Below, piece after piece: positions 28,335-38,247 of a DNA stretch of 64,000 nt. The stretch lies in NCBI RefSeq assembly GCF_026262505.1, contig NC_067207.1, forward strand, positions 32,580,082 through 32,644,081, in the 5' to 3' direction. Source of the DNA: Trichomonas vaginalis G3 (Eukaryota > Parabasalia > Trichomonadida > Trichomonadidae). The translations under genes and the position numbers were made by a program. The notes below the pieces were generated by a model. The model ran no database searches and was not told the DNA's origin. It worked only from the letters and a program-made list of their open reading frames with translations. Positions within the stretch are counted from its first letter, which is position 1. Each line of letters opens with the position of its first letter.

Positions 28335-28784
28335 ATGACGTCAAAACTTTCACCAAGTGAAAAGCAATCAATCATATTGAATGAAGCTAAAGGAATACAA
28401 CATCCATTATATTATGTTTGTCATATGAAGAATGGTTCAGTTCAAGTTAGAAAGAGAAAGGCACCATTGAATTCACCAGCTCCTGCCCCAGCTCCTGTTG
28501 TTCAAGAAGCTCCTAAAGTTGATGAGAAGAAAGAAGAAGAACAAGCATATACTAATAAAATGTTGTTAGAGATGATGACAAAGATATTAGAACGTAACAG
28601 TGTAGTTAATGAACCAAACATGGACCCAATTGAACGTGAGAAGGAAACTAAAGAGAATCAAGAATATGTTCAATCAATGGAAGAGAAAAGAATACACTTC
28701 GATGATGAACCAGAGCCTGAACCAGAACCTCCTAAACCTCAGCCACAAATAAGACGAATAATCCCAAGAATAAGAAGATTGTAA
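28335..28784 (+). CDS. Maverick B protein with MKNGxVQxRKRKxP motif (149 aa)
   Basis: The ATG at 28335 opens MTSKLSPSEKQS, followed by YYVCHMKNGSVQVRKRKAP, the motif shared with 13019-13255. Then come alanine-proline repeats (APAPAPVV), a helical segment, and a C-terminus with glutamate-proline repeats (EPEPEPEPP) and a basic end (RRIIPRIRRL). The gene lies just before the capsid gene, so a virion core or scaffold role is possible. It is divergent from 28300 with a 34-bp spacer. Confidence 0.6.
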   Translation: MTSKLSPSEKQSIILNEAKGIQHPLYYVCHMKNGSVQVRKRKAPLNSPAPAPAPVVQEAPKVDEKKEEEQAYTNKMLLEMMTKILERNSVVNEPNMDPIEREKETKENQEYVQSMEEKRIHFDDEPEPEPEPPKPQPQIRRIIPRIRRL

Positions 28785-28804
28785 ATTTTTTATAGCTGAG
28801 AAAG

Positions 28805-30493
28805 ATGTTGAACGATAACCTCAATACATACAGTATTGCTGATTCCATCAGACAAGTAAGATATTATTTCGATCAAGTTGATGGGGCAGTTCCTATTGGA
28901 GATACTAACCATAGATATGTCCCAACAAAAGTGCCAGCTATGCCGACAAATACTATTGATAACGGTTATATTACATTTAACATATCACCACCTGGTGAGA
29001 ACATGATTGACTTATATAATACGTTCATTAGTGGTTATGTCGATGGTGAGTGCATAATTACAACAGAAACTGAACCAGCTGATGAAAAAGTTCCTAAATA
29101 TGATGGTGAAGTATATAAAGAAAGAGCTGTTGAGACAGCTCCTACAGGATCAAATGTTACAGCAATTAAAGCAATTGATACTAAATATGCTGGTGGCAAA
29201 TCATGTGCACATCTTCCAGCAATTTGGTTGGGATACATTGATTCATTCTATGCTGTTGAATCATATCAATTAATCGCTAATGGTAAAAGTGTTTATACAC
29301 AAGATAATGCTAGAGAAGAAGGTTACATTACTTCTACTGCATCTACAACAGAAGCTATTAAGAAAGTTGATGTATTTAGTAAGGCTAGACATAAAGATGT
29401 TTTCAATAGATGTGATACAGTTCGTTCTGGACAGATTATTGAGTTCAATAAACCAATTAGTGGTGCAACTACATTAAAGTTCCACATACCAATCAAGATT
29501 GACCTAAGAAGATTCCTAATACTTAATAACATTAGATTCCTTCCAGCGTTTGCTGGTAACTTACAACTTAAGGTTAAGTTCAGTATTGCTGGTATGGTTT
29601 GGACACCATTAAGTTATCAGGATATTCTACCATTACCGAACATGCAAGCCAATGTTACAAGCTATATTCCAATCACTAATCACTTCACTCCTATCTATGA
29701 AGGTATCAAAGTTATTGATACTGTAACTTGGAATGCCGATAAGAGTACGATATCATTTGGTACCAAGTTTATTAAGTTCACTAAGAAGAATGCAAACTTC
29801 TTTGAAATGATTACATACTGTAACTCATTCTCTTTGGACCCTAACATCTATAGTGATTTGGTGACAAGATATTCGGCAAAGACTCTAAACTTCCCAATCA
29901 AAAGAATTGACTGCATTACTATGGATGGTTCAATGGCTAAAGGTGAAGGAACTCCTTGTACATTCACGGCAGCATTTACTCCATTATATGTGAACACCAT
30001 TTATACACTATTTAAGAAAACACCTAATTATAACACTACCTATGAAAATCCATTGTTTGAACAAATTCAATTGAACTGTGGAGCATATGGTAACATACCC
30101 GCTGAGGCTCAAGCATCTAATGATCCAATCTTCTATGAGATGCAGGCAAATGCCACTAACAATAATAACGATACTGTTGGCTTCAACTATGATGTCATGA
30201 GGTCTATCACAACCACATCAGTCCCTCAATTTGGAATCGAGTCAAATGACTTAGGTCATTACCTATGTGGATTCCCTTGCGAAACTGATTATACATTCCA
30301 ACAGGGTCAGTTATCTAATTCACCTATTACATATAAGCTTACAGTTAAGCCAACAGCAGAGTCTATTAAATATACTGAGAAACCAGTGTTATGCTTCTTA
30401 CGTCACGTTTGCCTCTCCATACAGATTAAACAGGTGGGACCACCTATCGTACTTCTCGACGATTATGATTTATCAGCCCCTGCTAGTGAATAA
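28805..30493 (+). CDS. Maverick B major capsid protein (double jelly-roll)
   Basis: The 562-aa size, the beta-rich composition and the central segment (KFHIPIKIDLRRFLILNNIR, then FLPAFAGNLQLKVKFSIAGM) fit the double-jelly-roll major capsid proteins predicted for Polintons. It is the last gene before the right terminus, and its final codons lie within the terminal inverted repeat. The gene looks whole. Neighbouring ATPase, minor structural and fibre genes support a virion-forming lineage. Assignment rests on size, position and these strands, since no catalytic motif exists. Confidence 0.8.
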   Translation: MLNDNLNTYSIADSIRQVRYYFDQVDGAVPIGDTNHRYVPTKVPAMPTNTIDNGYITFNISPPGENMIDLYNTFISGYVDGECIITTETEPADEKVPKYDGEVYKERAVETAPTGSNVTAIKAIDTKYAGGKSCAHLPAIWLGYIDSFYAVESYQLIANGKSVYTQDNAREEGYITSTASTTEAIKKVDVFSKARHKDVFNRCDTVRSGQIIEFNKPISGATTLKFHIPIKIDLRRFLILNNIRFLPAFAGNLQLKVKFSIAGMVWTPLSYQDILPLPNMQANVTSYIPITNHFTPIYEGIKVIDTVTWNADKSTISFGTKFIKFTKKNANFFEMITYCNSFSLDPNIYSDLVTRYSAKTLNFPIKRIDCITMDGSMAKGEGTPCTFTAAFTPLYVNTIYTLFKKTPNYNTTYENPLFEQIQLNCGAYGNIPAEAQASNDPIFYEMQANATNNNNDTVGFNYDVMRSITTTSVPQFGIESNDLGHYLCGFPCETDYTFQQGQLSNSPITYKLTVKPTAESIKYTEKPVLCFLRHVCLSIQIKQVGPPIVLLDDYDLSAPASE

Positions 30494-30637
30494 AGGTTAG
30501 TTTACATATGAACGTTTATTTTTACACATATATGCGTACATATGCGCGCCCGTATGGTGTCAGTTTTCTGTCACTTTTTTCATTGTGTCGGTGACTGTAG
30601 CTGTAGGCTACAGGCGACGCACAATGTATACTGTACT
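30475..30637 (-). repeat. Right terminal inverted repeat of Maverick B
   Basis: It is the mirror of 6327-6489, with about one mismatch in 163 bp, ends ...GTATACTGTACT and is followed by the target duplication TAAGTT at 30638-30643. The hairpin lies at 30581-30626. AACGTTTATTTTTACA is present in the same orientation as in the 36-bp repeats of element A. Confidence 0.97.
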
Positions 30638-30643
30638 TAAGTT

Positions 30644-31406
30644 TTGGATCTTTGAATTCGAAAATTTAAGGAAATGCTTTTGTTTAAAAGCATATGCATA
30701 ACTTGGTTATACGCACAGAAAAAGAGAGAATTATACATTATTGGTTCATATAATTAACAAATAAAAAAAAATCATTATTATGATCAAGTAGTTAGAAATT
30801 TTTAATGATCATGCGTATATGAGCTGTATCTCTTAAATTGAATCGTGGTATCAAACAAGAAAAGTGGAATATTTTTTTCAATAAATTATTCGAAAAAATA
30901 TTAATTACGATTGAAATCATTTTGTTTCTTTGGCTTGTATATATATTTAAAAACTGTGGAAAGTTAATTAATTTATTATTATGAATTTTAAATTAAATGT
31001 AAATATTTTGTGTTTTCCATATCATTACGTGATAAGCAATAAAAAGTAAATAATGAGGATAGTAGCTTGGTTGCTCAACTTGTTCCATTCTTATTCCTAA
31101 CCCATTTTCTTGCCAACTAAATAACCTTAAAAAACAAAAGCTTGAATATTATGCTAATCTGATGGAGATATAATATGCTTACTTAAATCAGGATTATCTG
31201 ACGTCAAATGACATAATCGGTTTAAATGAAAAATAATCGAGGTATTCAAATGAAAATTTTTGAACAGATTTGTTTAATAAAATTGAGAATGTTATCAAAT
31301 AATTTAACACTATTATGATTGTCTATTTTAAAACTATGAAAAAATTAGACGATCTGATACATCAGTCTCAAAAGTGGAGGTTTTATTCAATTCGAGATTC
31401 AAAAAA
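30644..31406. other. Host intergenic sequence right of Maverick B
   Basis: AT-rich host DNA with no open frame of note, between the target duplication and the peptidase gene. A TTCAATTC word about 17 bp before the ATG at 31407 may be the initiator. No repeat was recognised. Confidence 0.6.
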
Positions 31407-32270
31407 ATGTTAGGCATCCTGTTTGCCGTTGCCTCGGCTAAGAGGGCTCATAGGCATCGCCGCATGATGGTTCCTCAAACAAATGGTGCGGGAACTGGCG
31501 TAGTTTTTGCCGGAGGCCTCGGCGCAAATATTAGATCTGCTCCAAGCACAAGTGCTTCAATTCTTGGAGTTGCTGGTGATGGAACCCAATTAACAGTCAC
31601 AGGACATCAAAACGATTGGTGGCAAATCGACAGAAACGGACAAACAGGTTTTGTTCATGCAGATTTACTCCATGTTAGAGGCAAAGTTGACGCTGATATT
31701 GGCCTCAACATTCGTGCTGGCCCAGGAACAAACTACGGAAGAGTTGGCGGACTCGGAAAGGGCGCAATTATTACAATTTATGATGTTTCCTCAAATTGGT
31801 ACAAAGTAGACCAAGGATGGGTCTGCGCCGATTTCGTTTCCCTCGTACCTGGTGGCTCTGGACCAACTCCATCAGGCCCAGTCATCAAACAGTACGACGC
31901 CAGGTTCAACCAAAACATCAGAAACTGGGGATGTGCATTCATGTCACTCTGCTGGCTTGGCGGAGTCAACTACATCGATGGATGCAATGCCAACTATAAC
32001 TTGGCCGTCAGCAGAGGCTGGATGTCTGCTGGATGCTACATCAATAGCTGGTATGCAATTATTCCACTAACAGGTGCCAAATCATGCCGCATTGGTGGAA
32101 GATACGCTCCAGTTAATGGAAACGAGAAAGAAATTCTCCAATGCAGGAATCCAAGAGTTGAAAGCCATTTCGTGGTTGGAAACAAGAATGGCGGTATCGA
32201 ATATGATCCGGGTTATGAGGGCTATGTCTCCTATAACGACCACGTTCAGAAAATCATATACGCTTACTAA
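31407..32270 (+). CDS. Secreted SH3b-domain protein with papain-fold (C39/NlpC-like) peptidase domain
   Basis: The ATG at 31407 is preferred because it gives a signal-peptide-like start (MLGILFAVASAKRAHRHRR). The longer frame begins 11 codons earlier. Two bacterial-type SH3 domains follow (GANIRSAPSTSASILGV to GFVHADLL, and GLNIRAGPGTNYGRVG to GWVCADFV). The C-terminal domain has NWGCAFMSLCW (candidate catalytic cysteine), ESHFVVG (histidine) and IEYDPGY (aspartate). This fits papain-fold peptidases such as C39 or NlpC/P60, which in trichomonads include laterally acquired peptidoglycan hydrolases. Exact family uncertain. A paralogous fragment is at 3335-3481. Confidence 0.78.
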   Translation: MLGILFAVASAKRAHRHRRMMVPQTNGAGTGVVFAGGLGANIRSAPSTSASILGVAGDGTQLTVTGHQNDWWQIDRNGQTGFVHADLLHVRGKVDADIGLNIRAGPGTNYGRVGGLGKGAIITIYDVSSNWYKVDQGWVCADFVSLVPGGSGPTPSGPVIKQYDARFNQNIRNWGCAFMSLCWLGGVNYIDGCNANYNLAVSRGWMSAGCYINSWYAIIPLTGAKSCRIGGRYAPVNGNEKEILQCRNPRVESHFVVGNKNGGIEYDPGYEGYVSYNDHVQKIIYAY

Positions 32271-33236
32271 AAAAAGCAAAAAGTATTTTATAAAAAAATT
32301 CATCTTTGTGAAATCAAAAAAAAAACTTTCTGAAATCGTTGATATATTTTAAGGTTCTGTTAACATCGAGTTAATCGTTGAAAGCTATTGCAGATTTTGA
32401 TATTTCTTCGGACTGTTTTAGGCTCAAAATTCCGAAAAGTCCTGGAAAATATATTTTATCTTTTTGATTTCTAAAATTTTGAATAATTAAAGAGCTAATA
32501 ATTTATTGCATTATTTTTTTCACTAAATGAGAGAAAGTCACTCGACAAATTTTATCTTTAGCTTTCCAATTTCAGACATTCTCTTTATTTTATTGCTGTA
32601 TTAGAGAAAATTGTGGCATTAATGGTGTTTTATCAGTGGATATTTATCCTAGGAATAAAAATTTATAGTTATATCGAAATTAAAAAATGAAATATGATAT
32701 TCATTAATCTGATTGCGTGTAATTAAAATATCTCTGGCGTCAATATTTTAATTCTTCTTCTTTGTATTCAGTATTTATTAAATTCTTTTGAATATTGTGA
32801 AATTTTCTTTAAAAATATCTTAAAAAGAAGAAAATGTGAATTGATTTGAAGATTTTTGCCTTTTGATCTTATTGATGATGATGTGAAACAAAAATTCTCT
32901 TTCCAAATTTCTTGAAATTTTGTTTATTGAGCAAAGAAATCTTTCAATGCAGAATATATCGATCTTAATTTAATAAAATTAGATGTTGATTGTTACATTG
33001 TAGATGCATTATGTTTTAATTTGCAATTAATTTCGAAATTTGATATAGAGATTGTATTTTAAAGATATAAAATCGAATGAATCACCACTTGATGAGTCCC
33101 TTTTCTTCAATGCAAGTAGAGGAATATTTTTAAAATGGTAAAAAATTGAGGTAATGATGTAATCATTTTAAGGTTAAAAACGAGGAGCGGTTTTAATTTG
33201 GGATTGAAAGTATCACTGTGATGGAGATGGGTGTAA
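32271..33236. other. Host intergenic sequence
   Basis: AT-rich noncoding sequence of about 970 bp. An initiator-like TATCACTGTG lies some 20 bp before the ATG at 33237. No repeats, RNA genes or open frames were recognised. Confidence 0.6.
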
Positions 33237-35045
33237 ATGAGCGGCCAAAATACAGAATTATATGTGTACAATTGCACAAATTACCTTGATTGTCAACCAT
33301 TTAGAAGAGATCTTCTTCCAGGGAGATACAAACTTGAAGCATGGGGTGCACAAGGAGGCAATGTCACATATGATGGAACATTATATGAAGGCGGCAAAGG
33401 CGGTTATGTCAGTGGTGAGCTCGATCTTACTCAGCAAACAACTCTTTTTATTTTCTGTGGTGAAATGGGAACTACTGAAAAAGGAACATATCATCCAAAC
33501 TATGGTTGGCCAGGATATGAGACACGAAACACATTTGGTGGTGGAGGGCGAGGGTATGGATATACAGGTACTAAATTCTATCCATCATCAGGAGGAGGGA
33601 TGAGTTTCATTTCGATTAGCGAAGCTAAAAATGAAAGTGGAATTCTTTTTGCCGGTGCTGGTGCTGGATCTGGTGCTGGAACATTTGAATATAATCATTA
33701 TACATATGGTGGATATGGAGGAGGAGTTTCAGGAGGATCTGGATCACACTGTGGAAATACGTGTGGTACAGGTGCCACTCAAACAAGTCCTGGAACAAAC
33801 TCTGAAAATTCTGTCAGAAATGGTGGCAAATTTTATGGAGGAAATTGTGGACAAGATGATAGATGGTCTACAGGAGGTGGTTCTGGTTATTACGGCGGTG
33901 CTGGTGGATATGCTGCTGGTTCTGCTGGAGGTGGTGGAAGTTCTTTCTTCGATACTTCATTTATCAAAAATGGAAAAACAATTCCAGGTAACGAAACAAT
34001 GCCTTCACCTTTTTCAGTCACAGAAAAAATCACCGGAAACCGAGGTCATGGATACGTCAGAATCACACCTTTTGGATATTTCCTCTATCAAGACTCCGAA
34101 CTCCTTGATTTCTACAATCCAGGAAGTAATCTTACAATCTCCCTTCATATCAACTCCCTTGGTGTTGGAGAAACTGCCAAAATATCACTGAAGTTACAAG
34201 ATTCACCAGAAAAAGTAATTGATTTGCATGATGACACCGGCGAAGAATACCATTTTTCACACTCAATCCAGCTTCCTCAAACAAGTGGATATTATACATT
34301 CACTTTTTATGTTACATCTCGTACTGGAATTAAAAACTCCAAATCATTTACTGTTCTTGTTAATTCAATCCCGCAAATCAAGGTTTTGAATGAAATTAAG
34401 CCTAAATACAAAGTAGGCGAAGAAGCAAAGCTTGAAGTTGAAATTTTTGATGATACAAAAGCAAGATTATTAATTACTGAGAAAGGATATCCTTTATTTA
34501 ATGAATCATTTGAATTAAATAATACTCCAAAGACAGTTAACTGTTCATTTACTCCGCCATGGCCTGCATCTGATGAAGTTCATTTTGTTATGATTCAGGC
34601 TGTTGATGAATTTAATTTTTCATCAAAATCTGTATTTTTACAATATGAAATAACTGATAGAAGTTCTCCCAATCTTAGATTAGATGATAATTTTTCGTTC
34701 TATTTTAAATCCGGTGAAATGGTCCAAATAAATTCATCGGTTGGAGATATCGAACGAAAATACGTTTGTATGTACACATTGCTTAATGATCGATATCAGC
34801 AAAAGCATAGTTGTTTGACTATTACTGAACAAATATGGAATCCATTTCAGTTTAGCCGCACTTTAATTGGATTTTCGGATGGAATTTATGAATTCTCTAT
34901 AATTTGCATGGATGATGATGGAATGGTTTCTAATAAAATAAATCGCCAAATAGCGATTATATCAGAGACCTTTATTGTCTGTAGTAAGACAATTACTATT
35001 CGTCGCGAAATCATTTTATCCACGTTCAACGTTCTTTGTGTTTAA
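33237..35045 (+). CDS. Glycine-rich ALK-like domain protein with Ig-like repeats
   Basis: The N-terminal 280 residues are the trichomonad glycine-rich domain: YKLEAWGAQGG, TLFIFCGEMG, FGGGGRGYGY, ILFAGAGAGSGAG, GGSGYYGGAGGY and GGGGSSFFD, ending GHGYVRI. Three or so beta-sandwich (Ig-like or cadherin-like) repeats of about 100 residues follow (SLHINSLGVGETAKISLKL, KPKYKVGEEAKLEVEIFDD, NFSFYFKSGEMVQINSSVG). No transmembrane segment is obvious before the stop, whereas many family members end in one, so the C-terminus may be lost. A shorter minus-strand paralogue is at 5313. Probably a surface or secreted protein; function unknown. Confidence 0.78.
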   Translation: MSGQNTELYVYNCTNYLDCQPFRRDLLPGRYKLEAWGAQGGNVTYDGTLYEGGKGGYVSGELDLTQQTTLFIFCGEMGTTEKGTYHPNYGWPGYETRNTFGGGGRGYGYTGTKFYPSSGGGMSFISISEAKNESGILFAGAGAGSGAGTFEYNHYTYGGYGGGVSGGSGSHCGNTCGTGATQTSPGTNSENSVRNGGKFYGGNCGQDDRWSTGGGSGYYGGAGGYAAGSAGGGGSSFFDTSFIKNGKTIPGNETMPSPFSVTEKITGNRGHGYVRITPFGYFLYQDSELLDFYNPGSNLTISLHINSLGVGETAKISLKLQDSPEKVIDLHDDTGEEYHFSHSIQLPQTSGYYTFTFYVTSRTGIKNSKSFTVLVNSIPQIKVLNEIKPKYKVGEEAKLEVEIFDDTKARLLITEKGYPLFNESFELNNTPKTVNCSFTPPWPASDEVHFVMIQAVDEFNFSSKSVFLQYEITDRSSPNLRLDDNFSFYFKSGEMVQINSSVGDIERKYVCMYTLLNDRYQQKHSCLTITEQIWNPFQFSRTLIGFSDGIYEFSIICMDDDGMVSNKINRQIAIISETFIVCSKTITIRREIILSTFNVLCV

Positions 35046-35256
35046 CTAAAAAATCAAACTAACAAAAATGAGACTTTTTTTAAGGTGTAATAAACAGAAA
35101 TTCATCAAAAGTGACAGCTCTCAATTTTTTGACATTTGTAAATTCTAAATTGAATGAGAAAAATGAAATAATACTAAGCATAATACAATATTCTAGATTT
35201 AATTATAATTAGGAAAAAGTTAGTTTTGAGAGTACTTTTCATAGGCATATAGAATG
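35046..35256. repeat. Outer left arm of a large inverted repeat
   Basis: AAACAGAAATTCATCAAAAG plus TGAC (35092-35115) is the inverted complement of 36311-36334, on the far side of the palindrome. The sequence between these outer blocks and the main arms is not similar on the two sides. No gene. Confidence 0.7.
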
Positions 35257-36179
35257 AAATCTTCTGAAAAATAATATCACATAAACTCATATTATTTTCT
35301 AATATATAACTATTTTATATAAAAATCAAATTCAATGATCTTAAAAGCGAAGGATAAACCTCAAAATTTACGAATATAATGAGTGGGAATATAATGCTTA
35401 TCTATCATAAAACCATATGAAATATCAATTTTTGCTTTACGCCTAATTTTTGACGACAATTAGCAAAAAATGTTAAATGTTAACACTCAGTCCATTTGAA
35501 TATGAAAAATAAAATTGACTTTGATTAAATGTTTTTATTTATCATGCAATTCTTCTTGCGACCAAAGATTTGAATAAAATTTCAAAAAATAAGATAGCTT
35601 AAAAAATAATGTACGGTAGTGTTTACTAATAGATGAATAGTATATAAATTCTATTAAAATGGATTTGATCCAAAAAAATATATAAAATTTGATCATAAAT
35701 AAAATCGTTTTAAATTACTTCTTCATTTAAATTATAACAATTATTTTTGATTTTATATTTTTTTGGATCAAATCCATTTTAATAGAATTTATATACTATT
35801 CATCTATTAGTAAACACTACCGTACATTATTTTTTAAGCTATCTTATTTTTTGAAATTTTATTCAAATCTTTGGTCGCAAGAAGAATTGCATGATAAATA
35901 AAAACATTTAATCAAAGTCAATTTTATTTTTCATATTCAAATGGACTGAGTGTTAACATTTAACATTTTTTGCTAATTGTCGTCAAAAATTAGGCGTAAA
36001 GCAAAAATTGATATTTCATATGGTTTTATGATAGATAAGCATTATATTCCCACTCATTATATTCGTAAATTTTGAGGTTTATCCTTCGCTTTTAAGATCA
36101 TTGAATTTGATTTTTATATAAAATAGTTATATATTAGAAAATAATATGAGTTTATGTGATATTATTTTTCAGAAGATTT
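35257..36179. repeat. Perfect or near-perfect inverted repeat, 426-bp arms
   Basis: Arms 35257-35682 and 35754-36179 are inverted copies that look identical by eye, separated by a 71-bp spacer. The arms are noncoding and AT-rich. Short outer blocks (35092-35115 and 36311-36334) extend the symmetry to about 1.24 kb. Such near-identity implies a recent origin or gene conversion. It could be a foldback-type transposon or a palindrome formed during repair. No transposase and no clear target duplication were seen. Confidence 0.92.
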
Positions 36180-36334
36180 TGTGTTCTTCTTCAAAATTTT
36201 ATTTTTTTATTAAAAAGAATCTTTACAAAATATACATTTACTTTAATTAATATTTTAAAACGTGCTCTATCAAAAGTTCCAAAAATTCAATATTTTAGCT
36301 TTTCTGAGGTGTCACTTTTGATGAATTTCTGTTT

Positions 36335-38247
36335 ACAACAAAGGATGTATTTTGGCTGATTGATATAGCTTTGAATTTTGATATTTTAATTTTATTTTCA
36401 ATTATAATTCACACTGGTTCTGAGAAGTTTGAGTTACCACATAATATTGATTATAGAGATAATAAGAAATTATCATTCAAAAATATATGAAAATAAGAAT
36501 TTCCTTACTTAAAGGAGACAACCAATAATGAAAATATTAAACTGGAAATATCATATATGAATGCTATATTCCAGATTTCTAATTGAAAAAAACAAAATCT
36601 GATGATAATCTAATTTAAGAAAAATCTTAGAAGTTAAGATAAGTGTATTCTGTTGGTATCATATTTCAAATGTTATCTTTTGTTGAAACAGAAACACAAA
36701 TTTGGACATATATATTGAATATATTGTAAAGAAAGCTGATTCCTTGGAAGAAGACATTTGTTACTTCATATTGGATCATAACCAATTAGATTTGGATTTT
36801 TGATTAATTATAATTTTCAATAATTGAATTCAATATTGAAATTTTCATTATACTAAAACACTAAAAATCTTAAATTGTCATGGTGTACTAAACATGATGT
36901 TTCTGACAGCTGGATTTATTTGACATGACATCGGCAATTTGAAATTTTGACATCGAAACAAAATTTGTTTTTGATAGCTGCAGCAATTTTGGAAATCTAT
37001 ACTGTTAAAGTTTTGATTGTAGGAAATGGTTTTAGTGATAATAAATATTATTTCATATTAATCCGATAGTTGATATATCATTTTCGTTTCCCATAATGGC
37101 CGGATCTAAGGATTTAATCTAATAAGATAACTTTCATCATGATATTACTCATTTAATGAATGATTGCGTAAAATCCTTGTCCCTAAGTACTCTTACTGTC
37201 ACTTATGATTCACAAAATGATAACAAAATTATAGAACAAAGTAAAATATAACAGAATTTACTAATTAGTTAATAACGTGATATTAAACTTTGGAATTAAG
37301 TATACATATATGGAAAATTACTTACCTATAATTTAATGACACTGAGATTCTCTCATTAGCTTTGAAATAAAAGTAATAATTTAGAATTTCAATTTTGTCA
37401 ATGCTCTAACCAAACGTTTTGCCATTCGTAATGCAATTACATTAAGATTCTTGTTGTATTTCGAAATTATTATTATTAATAAATGAAAATGAATGATCTA
37501 GGGGAAAAAAAAAGATCCTACTAATGATGTTTACTTATTTTATTCAATGATATTTACTTTCTATGATATTCTTTTAAAAATATCAAGGATACAGATATGT
37601 TCATATATTCATTCATCTAAACTCTTGAGATTGCCCTTAGGGAAGATATAATCAAATTGGTATTCTACTTTATATTAACATTGCAATCGTAATAACTGTT
37701 CTTTTGTATAATAATGCCAATTATTTTAGCAAAATAAGCAAATTTATGAGATATTCATTATTTAAAGATAGGGCATTGTTTTCATTAACATGACAATCTT
37801 ATTTGATCAATAAATATCCAAAAATGCTCAATTTTTATCTAATTTTGTCGGCTATCGTCACAAAAAAACAATTTTGCGCATATTTAAAGTGTTATTTTAA
37901 CTAATACTATTGAATTATAACGTATCATAAAAATCTGCGGTTCTATTACATTTCTATGCGACCAAATTCAGATAAACGTAGAATTAACTTTTTTGTAAAC
38001 TATTGAATTTATAAAATATATAATCATAATATATAACTCATGATGGATATAAATAGAAAAGATATATTTTTCAATATCACTCACAATTTTTTGTATACTC
38101 ACAAAACGAAAATCAGAATGAAACTACTTATTAGCATCAATAGATTACGATAAGCTCAATTATGATTTTATCTTCTTCTCAAATTATAGTGTTTTCAAAA
38201 TTGAATCCCATAGAAACTGTTCTCATTTATCAAAAAGTTACACCACA
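36335..38247. other. Host intergenic sequence, about 1.9 kb
   Basis: Long AT-rich noncoding stretch. No open frame with family resemblance, RNA gene or tandem repeat was recognised. TCATTTATCAAAA about 25 bp before the ABC transporter ATG is a likely initiator. Confidence 0.6.

Larger units (their letters stand above)
6327..30637. mobile_element. Maverick/Polinton B, end to end
   Basis: A 24,311-bp element with 163-bp terminal inverted repeats (6327-6489 and 30475-30637), AG...CT termini and a 6-bp target duplication TAAGTT (6321-6326 and 30638-30643). It carries the Polinton core: protein-primed family B DNA polymerase, retrovirus-type integrase, FtsK/HerA packaging ATPase and major capsid protein. 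It adds a phage-like tail fibre gene, a Dam-type methyltransferase and about 20 small genes. I did not find an adenain-type protease. The ends differ at about one position, so insertion is recent. Several genes are broken, about five breaks in all. Confidence 0.96.

Noticed and set aside
6327-30637. Adenain-type cysteine protease of Maverick B
   Set aside because: No frame shows the expected histidine/aspartate/cysteine motif order; not called.
36156-36359. 67-codon open frame at the edge of the palindrome
   Set aside because: AT-rich phenylalanine/leucine composition, no family resemblance, overlaps the repeat arm.
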